DNA from: an uncultured Clostridia bacterium
GTDB lineage: Bacteria; Bacillota; Clostridia; Christensenellales; UBA3700
NCBI GenBank assembly: GCA_947176115.1
Contig: CAMWPK010000057.1
Coordinates: forward strand, 1 to 8,563
Reading direction: 5' to 3'
DNA: 8,563 bases
Position numbers and translations under genes: made by a program. The notes below the pieces were generated by a model that saw nothing but the letters and a program-made list of their open reading frames with translations, did not search any database and was not told the DNA's origin. Of the stretch, positions 1-5,493 are shown one piece after another (positions within the stretch are counted from its first letter, which is position 1; the number at the start of each line of letters is the position of its first letter).

Positions 1-987
1 TAACGTTTTCTGATTGCAACCTGCGGCAATTATAGTAACAATAACTTGTTGCTCTAATTTCTCGTCAACATGATGTCCAAAAATGCATTCAACGTCTTTT
101 GCAACAAGTTCGGCAATAAATATATTAGCCTCTTCAAGTTCGTTGTAAGTAATGTCTTTTGAAGATTGAATATTTATTATCAAGCCGGTAGCTCCTGCAA
201 TATTAGTATTGAGAATATCCGTGCTGGCAGCCGCTTTAACTGCCTTTATCATTCTATCGGACGTAGCCGGTCCTTCGCCCATACCCAAACCGATGTGCGA
301 GTAGCCCTTGCCCTTCATAACCTTCTTGATATCTGCAAAGTCAACGTTGATTTGACTTGGAATATTTATAAGGTCGCTAATACTTCTTACTGCGTTGGAG
401 ATAATTTTGTTGACTTTCTCATAAGCGCAAGGAAGCGTTATGCTCATATCGCCTTCGACCATGCTTTGATTGGGAATTATAATGAGCGAATCAACAAATT
501 TTTGCAATTTCTCAACTCCCTTTTCTGCAATAACCATCTTCTTGCCAAATTCAATTCTGAGCGGTTTAGTTACCGCAGATATGATGAGAACGTCGGGATT
601 AATTTCTTTTGCAAGTTTTGCAATAACCGGAGATGCGCCGGTACCAGTACCGCCACCCATACCTGCAACTATAAAGAGCAAATCTGTGCCCGCAAGCATA
701 TCGGTAAGTTCCTTTCTCGACTCTTCGGCGGCTTGTTCGCCCATTGCCGGATCTGCGCCTGCGCCCTGACCTTTTGTAGCCTTTTCTCCAATATTGATAG
801 TGTGCAAATTGCCTTCAAGACTTGAGCGTTCCTCGTCTGTCAAAACGTTGTTGAATGCGTTGTCCAAGTGAGATTTATCGGTGTTGACCATATAAAATTC
901 AACGCCTCTTAGTCCCATTTTAATCATACTAACTACGGTGTTAGTTCCGCATCCGCCTACACCTACTACCTTAATTTTTGTTGTCAT
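1..987 (-). CDS. ftsZ: Cell division protein FtsZ (3' end missing, runs off window)
   Basis: FtsZ is the tubulin-like GTPase that polymerises into the cytoplasmic Z-ring and recruits the divisome. The frame reads from ATG at 987 through 329 codons to base 1 with no stop, so the C-terminal linker and the FtsA-binding tail are not visible. Seen motifs: N-terminal nucleotide loop VGVGGCGTN (residues 8-16), NTD at 35-37, GAGADP at 75-80, tubulin signature GGGTGTG at 111-117, IPN at 171-173, and the T7 synergy loop NVDFAD at 214-219, which supplies the Asp that completes the GTPase site of the neighbouring subunit. The start is set by AGGAG (998-1002), 10 nt upstream, just after the ftsA stop. Oddities: 28 residues separate NTD from the following IGE, against about 14 in E. 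coli and B. subtilis; the usual PFxFEGxxR is PLRIEFGKK; the usual GxGENR stretch is longer (GEGPATSDR). It is a divergent but probably active FtsZ. Confidence 0.97.
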   Translation of the reverse strand, partial: MTTKIKVVGVGGCGTNTVVSMIKMGLRGVEFYMVNTDKSHLDNAFNNVLTDEERSSLEGNLHTINIGEKATKGQGAGADPAMGEQAAEESRKELTDMLAGTDLLFIVAGMGGGTGTGASPVIAKLAKEINPDVLIISAVTKPLRIEFGKKMVIAEKGVEKLQKFVDSLIIIPNQSMVEGDMSITLPCAYEKVNKIISNAVRSISDLINIPSQINVDFADIKKVMKGKGYSHIGLGMGEGPATSDRMIKAVKAAASTDILNTNIAGATGLIINIQSSKDITYNELEEANIFIAELVAKDVECIFGHHVDEKLEQQVIVTIIAAGCNQKTL

Positions 988-1002
988 TTCCGTATTTCTC
1001 CT

Positions 1003-2184
1003 TTAACCGAAAATTTTTTCTAACAAACTGTTTTTTCTATTCATTTTTTCCGCAACTTCCATAGTCGCGAAAGCTGACGTCTGATATGGCTTGTCCCAAC
1101 CTGCCGTATTGCCTGTGAGTACACTAACTTCTCGTCCAAGCGCTCTTGCAAAGAATTGAGAAGCGCCTCTTATACAACTCAACCCGCCTCCCGTGAGATA
1201 AAACTCCGTCATTAGATTGATTGAGCCGACTTGACTTGCCGTATCTACCGCCGACGACGCCTCGTCCTGCTCTTTGATTTCCGTCAAACATCCGTTGACA
1301 AAATCAACAAGCGTCAATATCCTGTTGTGCAAAAAGTTGTTGACGTCTTTAGCCTTGCACTCATATCTGCGAGAGCCGATTTGGTATCTGTATACGCTCT
1401 TGTCGTCGCTTTCTATATTGAGAGTGATTTGCGAAAACAGACTTTGAGCCGTTTCGTATTCCACACCCATAGCGCTAGCCAGTCCGTCAATCAAAAAACC
1501 GCTACCAAAAGACTTGTCCTTTTTGTACTTAATACCGTCGCCCTTGATAAGCGCGAACGTCGTGGAAGCATAGCCCACGTCTATCAAGACAGCCCCTTTT
1601 ACCCTTGCGCTCTCGTCAATAAGCTGTCCGCCCTCTGCCCATACTCCGTCAACAAACTTAACTTCTTTGAAGCCGATGTTGGTAACGATAGCGTATACAG
1701 TCTTTATAAACTCGTCTTTACCAAAGACGTAAGACATATTGGCGTAGATTTTTTGCGCTGTCTTTCCAATTGGATTTATAGTACTCAAGTTCCCGTCAAG
1801 CGTGTAATCCAACGCTGAAGAACACAACGCCGTATATCCTGTCGGCGCAATCCCCTCCGCTTTGTCGTGAATTTGCGACAAGATGGACTGACTAACAGTT
1901 CTCTTTTTGCCAAGGTCGCTAACCATACCGCTTATTTTGATTTGAGTAAACTCCGACGGAACAGCCACGAACAACGTCCTCTGCCTGAAATTGTAACCGC
2001 TTTGAGTAATTACTTCCGCGATATCGTCAGTCAAAGTTTCTTCAGACACCCATTCTCCGTCGTAGTAGCCGGAATACTCTATTGACGCGTAGTTCTTGAC
2101 AATAAAACTATTATCAACGGATCTTACGCCGACGACAAAAGAGAGTTTTCCCGAACCGAAATCCAAAACAGCTACGTCTTTCAT
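1003..2184 (-). CDS. ftsA: Cell division protein FtsA (divergent actin-like membrane anchor)
   Basis: FtsA is an actin-fold ATP-binding protein that tethers FtsZ filaments to the membrane and recruits later division proteins. The 393 residues fit the family length (about 400-430). Seen: phosphate-1-like LDFGSGKLSFVVG at 7-19; a region at about 80-175 in the place of the FtsA-specific 1C domain, including NPIGKTAQKI (137-146); phosphate-2-like VLIDVGYASTTFALI (199-213); adenosine motif YLTGGGLSCIRGA (329-341); and a short C-terminal amphipathic end, KNSLLEKIFG, like the FtsA membrane-targeting helix. The phosphate-2 motif lacks the usual GGGTT, and the family's GGxxIT is replaced by FGSGFLID (227-234). 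Identity rests on these motifs plus its place directly before ftsZ (15-nt gap). ATG at 2184 is the only plausible start: an in-frame TAA lies six codons upstream and the next Met is residue 87. It has no Shine-Dalgarno and abuts a consensus promoter. A PilM-like actin relative is the main alternative, made unlikely by context. Confidence 0.88.
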   Translation of the reverse strand: MKDVAVLDFGSGKLSFVVGVRSVDNSFIVKNYASIEYSGYYDGEWVSEETLTDDIAEVITQSGYNFRQRTLFVAVPSEFTQIKISGMVSDLGKKRTVSQSILSQIHDKAEGIAPTGYTALCSSALDYTLDGNLSTINPIGKTAQKIYANMSYVFGKDEFIKTVYAIVTNIGFKEVKFVDGVWAEGGQLIDESARVKGAVLIDVGYASTTFALIKGDGIKYKKDKSFGSGFLIDGLASAMGVEYETAQSLFSQITLNIESDDKSVYRYQIGSRRYECKAKDVNNFLHNRILTLVDFVNGCLTEIKEQDEASSAVDTASQVGSINLMTEFYLTGGGLSCIRGASQFFARALGREVSVLTGNTAGWDKPYQTSAFATMEVAEKMNRKNSLLEKIFG

Positions 2185-2190
2185 ATATTT

Positions 2191-2214
2191 ATTATAATAT
2201 TATAATATTATAAT
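2191..2214. repeat. 24-bp perfect palindrome made of 8-bp TATAATAT-type repeats
   Basis: The 24 bases read the same on both strands and hold three TATAAT boxes at 8-bp steps on each strand. On the minus strand these lie 1, 9 and 17 bp from the TTGACA -35, so only the last is correctly spaced. No -35 match is seen for the plus-strand boxes. It overlaps the ftsA promoter spacer and -10. The block is all A/T, so it should melt easily and could gain or lose units by slippage. Confidence 0.85.
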
Positions 2215-2219
2215 GTCAA
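2191..2219 (-). promoter_or_regulatory. Perfect consensus sigma-A promoter for ftsA-ftsZ, predicted leaderless
   Basis: On the minus strand the -35 is TTGACA (2214-2219) and the -10 is TATAAT (2191-2196), with exactly 17 bp between them. All 12 consensus bases match. With the usual 7-base distance from the last -10 base, +1 falls on 2184, the A of the ftsA ATG. The DNA upstream (2220-2319) is very AT-rich and could act as an UP element. The promoter would let ftsA-ftsZ be transcribed independently of the murE-ftsQ operon. The sequence match is seen directly; use in the cell is inferred. Confidence 0.85.
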
Positions 2220-2319
2220 CATAGAATAATAAAGATTTGCATAAATAACGGTAAAAATTAAAAATTTTTGAACATTAGTTGATACAACGTATATATTTGT
2301 AGAATTTTGTTAAAAAATA

Positions 2320-3069
2320 TCAAAGAGTTTCTTTCCAATACCATCCGTGCTTATCGAGATAGATATATCCCTCGCTCTTGCCTTTTTCGCTTGCGCCCTC
2401 AAACTCGTTGGTTCCGACGTAATAGCCATAACTTCCTATAACGCTCTCGTCTATATTTGAAGATATAGGCAGTTGGAATATTACTCCCGTATTGCTCGTC
2501 AGATAAATATAGGAATTGTCTACCTCAACCTTTCTGTAAAAAGCGCAAAATCTCGCATTTATAAAAGAACACAACTCCGCGCCTTTTATTAACTTGGCAA
2601 GAATTTGAGAATTTGGCAAGATGCTTCCCACCTCTACGTTCTCCGCATTCACGCCAACAAGCTGAGTAAGTTGAGCGTCGTAGCTATTTTGAATAGATAT
2701 AATTTTGAGTTCTCTATCCAAAATTGCGTACTCTCCTGAGGATAGCGCCATATAGAATACCGGCGTACGCCTAGTCACGTAAATATATACTCCGTTGGGA
2801 AAAGTGCGCTCTATAGAAATCACTTTGAGCGTAGGCAAACTCTTTTCGATATTCTCGATTGCAATATCTTCGTCTATGGCAAAGATATTTTTGCCTTTCT
2901 TTATTCCGCTCAAAGCAATAATCTCGTCTTTTTCTTCTTGGGATAACACTGCTATATCAATGGTGGTATTGACGTCAACTTTGCCTATGGAAAATACGCA
3001 ATAAGCCATAACTGAAATCACGGCGATACCAACTATTATTCCCAGTATTAACCAAAGTCTTTTTCTCAT
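2320..3069 (-). CDS. ftsQ: Cell division protein FtsQ/DivIB
   Basis: FtsQ/DivIB is a single-pass membrane protein of the FtsQ-FtsL-FtsB divisome subcomplex, with most of its mass outside the cytoplasmic membrane. The 249 residues show a basic N-terminus (MRKR), one membrane segment at about 5-27, and a POTRA-type domain at about 33-103 with the typical pattern GKNIFAID (59-66), IERTFPNGVYIYVTRRTP (86-103), then a beta domain to about 240. No catalytic residues are expected. The ATG at 3069 is preceded by AAGGA (3076-3080) with 6 nt between, inside the end of murA; only one base (3070) separates it from the murA stop, so translation is probably coupled. It is the last gene of the upstream block: the next gene, ftsA, follows a 135-bp gap with its own promoter. 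Sequence conservation in this family is low, so the call rests on architecture and position as well as motifs. Confidence 0.92.
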   Translation of the reverse strand: MRKRLWLILGIIVGIAVISVMAYCVFSIGKVDVNTTIDIAVLSQEEKDEIIALSGIKKGKNIFAIDEDIAIENIEKSLPTLKVISIERTFPNGVYIYVTRRTPVFYMALSSGEYAILDRELKIISIQNSYDAQLTQLVGVNAENVEVGSILPNSQILAKLIKGAELCSFINARFCAFYRKVEVDNSYIYLTSNTGVIFQLPISSNIDESVIGSYGYYVGTNEFEGASEKGKSEGYIYLDKHGWYWKETL

Positions 3070-3070
3070 C

Positions 3071-4321
3071 TCAAGTCCTTTTTATATCTGCTCCCAGTTT
3101 TAGCAAGTCAACAGACATATCTTCATAACCTCTGTCAATATGATAAATGTCTTTGACAACGGTCTGACCGCCCGCAACAAGCCCCGCCAGTACTAACGAC
3201 GCTCCGCCTCTCAAGTCGCTTGCGTGCACCTCTCCGCCAATAAGTTGTTTGACGCCTCTAACGACGGCAACTCTACCCTTGATAGTGATGTCCGCGCCCA
3301 ACTTCTTGAGTTCGCTTGCAGTCTTGAATCTTGTTTCGAATATATTCTCCACAATTACGCTAGTTCCTCTTGACACAGTCTGCATCGCCATTATCTGCGA
3401 TTGTAGGTCTGTAGGGAATCCGGGGTAATACATGGTTTCGATACAATCAAGACTTTTTTGTCTTCCCTTGCTCTTGATTAGTATTCTATCATTTTTTATA
3501 TGTACTTTGCAAGTAGTTTTTGATAATTTAGAAATAAGTGACGATATATGTTCGGGATTTACGTTGTTTAGTTCTACGTTACCCCCGCACATAGCCGTTG
3601 CGATAAGGTAAGTACCCGCTACGATTCTGTCAGGAATGGGAGTATATTCTACTCCGTGAAGTTTGTCAACGCCTTCAACGACTATTACGCTACTGCCCGC
3701 GCCCTTTATCTTTGCGCCCATAGCATTGAGAAATCTCTGCAAATCCACAATTTCAGGTTCTTTTGCGCAGTTGCGAATCACGGTCTTGCCCTTTATGAAG
3801 ACGCTTGACATCATAAGGTTTTCCGTAGCTCCCACGCTTGGCAAGTCCAACACGACGTCGGCGCACTTTATATTTTGGCAATTACAAAGTATGTATCCGC
3901 CTTGCTCCTGTATATCTATTCCCAGTTCTTTTAAGCCTGCTATATGTATATCAATAGGACGCAATCCTATATCGCAACCGCCCGGATAAGCGACTTTTGC
4001 CTTTTTATTTCTTGATAAAAGCGAACCTAGCAAAAAAATTGATGAACGCAATTCCTTTGCAAGATACGCGGGTATCTCCCATCTGTTGGCATTAGAGTTG
4101 TCGATGACAATATCTCTTGCATTGCGAATAATTTTGCTTCCTAATCCTTCAAGTATCTTTATCATACTGTCAACGTCGCTAATATTAGGACAGTTGTGTA
4201 ACACAGTTATTTCATCGGTCAAAATGCTTCCTGCCAGCAATGGCAATATACTGTTTTTCGCTCCTCGAATATCAACAGTTCCATCCAATGCGTGACCGCC
4301 ATTTATTATGTATTCTTTCAT
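3071..4321 (-). CDS. murA: UDP-N-acetylglucosamine 1-carboxyvinyltransferase MurA
   Basis: MurA transfers enolpyruvate from phosphoenolpyruvate to UDP-GlcNAc, the first committed step of peptidoglycan synthesis, in the cytoplasm. I place the start at ATG 4321 (416 residues), not the in-frame ATG at 4333: GGAG (4328-4331) lies 6 nt before 4321, whereas 4333 has no Shine-Dalgarno. With this start the numbering falls on family landmarks: Lys22-Asn23 in GAKNS, the active-site Cys116 in PGGCDIG (Cys115 in E. coli) and Asp305 in FPTDLQ. Other motifs are PSVGATEN (161-168), DRIVAGTYL (231-239) and, near the C-terminus, DLRGGASLVLAGLVAGGQTV. The loop Cys is kept, so the enzyme should be open to fosfomycin alkylation (family knowledge, not tested). 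It sits between ftsW and ftsQ, where murG and murB lie in B. subtilis. Many Bacillota carry a second murA, so this may be one of two copies. Confidence 0.97.
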   Translation of the reverse strand: MKEYIINGGHALDGTVDIRGAKNSILPLLAGSILTDEITVLHNCPNISDVDSMIKILEGLGSKIIRNARDIVIDNSNANRWEIPAYLAKELRSSIFLLGSLLSRNKKAKVAYPGGCDIGLRPIDIHIAGLKELGIDIQEQGGYILCNCQNIKCADVVLDLPSVGATENLMMSSVFIKGKTVIRNCAKEPEIVDLQRFLNAMGAKIKGAGSSVIVVEGVDKLHGVEYTPIPDRIVAGTYLIATAMCGGNVELNNVNPEHISSLISKLSKTTCKVHIKNDRILIKSKGRQKSLDCIETMYYPGFPTDLQSQIMAMQTVSRGTSVIVENIFETRFKTASELKKLGADITIKGRVAVVRGVKQLIGGEVHASDLRGGASLVLAGLVAGGQTVVKDIYHIDRGYEDMSVDLLKLGADIKRT

Positions 4322-4327
4322 ATCTAT

Positions 4328-4331
4328 CTCC
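4328..4331 (-). promoter_or_regulatory. Ribosome binding site that decides the murA start
   Basis: GGAG on the minus strand lies 6 nt upstream of ATG 4319-4321. It overlaps the earlier in-frame ATG (4331-4333), which has only TTATTACTTA before it. This favours the downstream start, giving MKEYIINGG as the usual MurA N-terminus. Confidence 0.7.
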
Positions 4332-4349
4332 ATTAAGTAATAAGCATAG

Positions 4350-4370
4350 GCATATCAGATACTGATACGC
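4350..4370 (-). other. Intercistronic RNA hairpin between ftsW and murA
   Basis: On the minus strand the sequence folds into a 9-pair stem, GCGUAUCAG paired with CUGAUAUGC (one G-U pair), around a UAU loop. It lies 7 nt after the ftsW stop and about 28 nt before the murA start. No U-run follows, so it does not look like an intrinsic terminator. It could stabilise or mark a processing site in the polycistronic mRNA; that role is conjecture. Confidence 0.45.
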
Positions 4371-4377
4371 TATTTTC

Positions 4378-5493
4378 TCAATACATTTTATGATTGAGAT
4401 AGCTCTTTTGTGATTTAGAAGCTATATTCTCAAGCAAGCCTATTCCCGCCATAAAACACATTAGCGACGTTCCGCCGTTGCTGACAAAAGGCAACGGTAT
4501 ACCGGTAGGCGGAATACTGCCGGAAATTACGGCGACGTTGAGCAACGTTTGGACTGCTATAATCGCAGTAATTCCAAGCGCAAGATAGCAATCAAAACGC
4601 GTATTGGCATTTCTCGCTATTTTCAATCCTTGATAGGTGATAACTATAAATACGCACAGTATCAAAACTATCCCTACAAATCCAAGTTCTTCTCCTACGA
4701 TGGAGAGAATAAAATCGCTTTCGGAAAAAGTCAAAAAGAGATATTTTTGCCGTGAATTGAAAAGTCCCAATCCAAACAGTCCTCCACTGCCAAGCGCGTA
4801 GTACGACTGTATGAGCTGATATCCCTCTCCTAGCGGAGATGCCCAAGGGTCGATAAAAGCCATTAACCTTTTTACTCTATACGGCTCCATGAGTATCAAA
4901 GCAATAACTCCCGCCACTACAGGTATCGCCATAACCAAAAAGTGTTTGTAATCGCAACCTCCGACAAAAAGCATGATGAGTACGACAACGCCCACGCACA
5001 TCGTCACCGACATATTCGGCTCCAACATAATCATCACGCACACTAGCGCCGTAGCAATAAGTATGGGTATCATACTTTTGAAAGTAATACTACTCTTTTT
5101 TTCAAGACAACCGGCAATAAAAATTACTAAAGCAAATTTAGCAACGTCGGAGGGTTGCATCGTCGTAAAGCCAAGATTTATCCAACGCTTTGCTCCGTAA
5201 TTCTCCACGCCGATTTTGGGCAGGAATACCAATGCCAACAACACAAGGGAAAAAGCCAAGATAATATAACGCCACTTTTTCAGCCATTCGGTCTTGATAA
5301 ACTTAACGCCATACATTACTACTAAAGCGAATACCAGAGCTATCGCTTGCTTTTTTACGTAATAAAAAGCGTCCCCAAACTGCCTCTCGGCAGAATAGCA
5401 ACTTGCGCTGTATTGCATAACAAGTCCGAATAAAGCCAAAAGCATTGCGCTAAAGACAAGCAATTTTCTATGTATCTTCCACTTATTCTCCAC
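4378..5493 (-). CDS. ftsW: SEDS-family peptidoglycan glycosyltransferase FtsW/SpoVE
   Basis: SEDS proteins polymerise lipid II into glycan strands at the membrane together with a class B penicillin-binding protein. The 371 residues are mostly hydrophobic, with about ten membrane segments. Seen motifs: GAKRWINLG (100-108) and QPSDVAKF (113-120); PYRVKRLMAF(I)DPW (204-217); GEGYQLIQS (222-230); GSGGLFGLGL (235-244); SRQKYLF (247-253); SESDFILSIVGEELGF (257-272) with the likely catalytic Asp260; and the family signature PPTGIPLPFVSNGGTS (328-343). The start is GTG 5493, 11 nt inside the end of murD, set by AAGGGAG (5501-5507) 7 nt upstream. Oddities: the usual Q/E-P-D-x-G is LEPNMS (157-162), and the common SYGG/S of the signature is SNGG. 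It resembles B. subtilis SpoVE and sits in the spoVE/ftsW slot. RodA is less likely from context; vegetative FtsW versus sporulation SpoVE cannot be settled here. Confidence 0.95.
   Translation of the reverse strand: MENKWKIHRKLLVFSAMLLALFGLVMQYSASCYSAERQFGDAFYYVKKQAIALVFALVVMYGVKFIKTEWLKKWRYIILAFSLVLLALVFLPKIGVENYGAKRWINLGFTTMQPSDVAKFALVIFIAGCLEKKSSITFKSMIPILIATALVCVMIMLEPNMSVTMCVGVVVLIMLFVGGCDYKHFLVMAIPVVAGVIALILMEPYRVKRLMAFIDPWASPLGEGYQLIQSYYALGSGGLFGLGLFNSRQKYLFLTFSESDFILSIVGEELGFVGIVLILCVFIVITYQGLKIARNANTRFDCYLALGITAIIAVQTLLNVAVISGSIPPTGIPLPFVSNGGTSLMCFMAGIGLLENIASKSQKSYLNHKMY

Noticed and set aside
470..769. 99-codon plus-strand frame rich in Pro, Ala and Ser
   Set aside because: The composition is the complement of the Gly-rich FtsZ nucleotide-binding segments; it is a shadow frame.
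166..825. 219-codon open frame on the plus strand
   Set aside because: It lies wholly antisense to ftsZ, whose tubulin signature and T7 loop are read on the minus strand. Its translation has no recognisable family features and no ribosome binding site was seen.
1231..1818. 195-codon open frame on the plus strand
   Set aside because: Antisense to ftsA, with low-complexity translation and no motifs; a shadow frame.
2193..2214. Plus-strand TATAAT boxes as a divergent promoter
   Set aside because: They follow from the palindrome; no -35-like sequence lies at a suitable distance upstream and no plus-strand gene follows.
2250..2310. Intrinsic terminator after ftsQ
   Set aside because: Only short AT-only inverted repeats are present (such as AAAAATT with AATTTTT), too weak to call a terminator.
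4322..4333. Earlier in-frame ATG as the murA start
   Set aside because: It has no Shine-Dalgarno, while GGAG sits 6 nt before ATG 4321. The shorter form also gives family-standard residue numbering.
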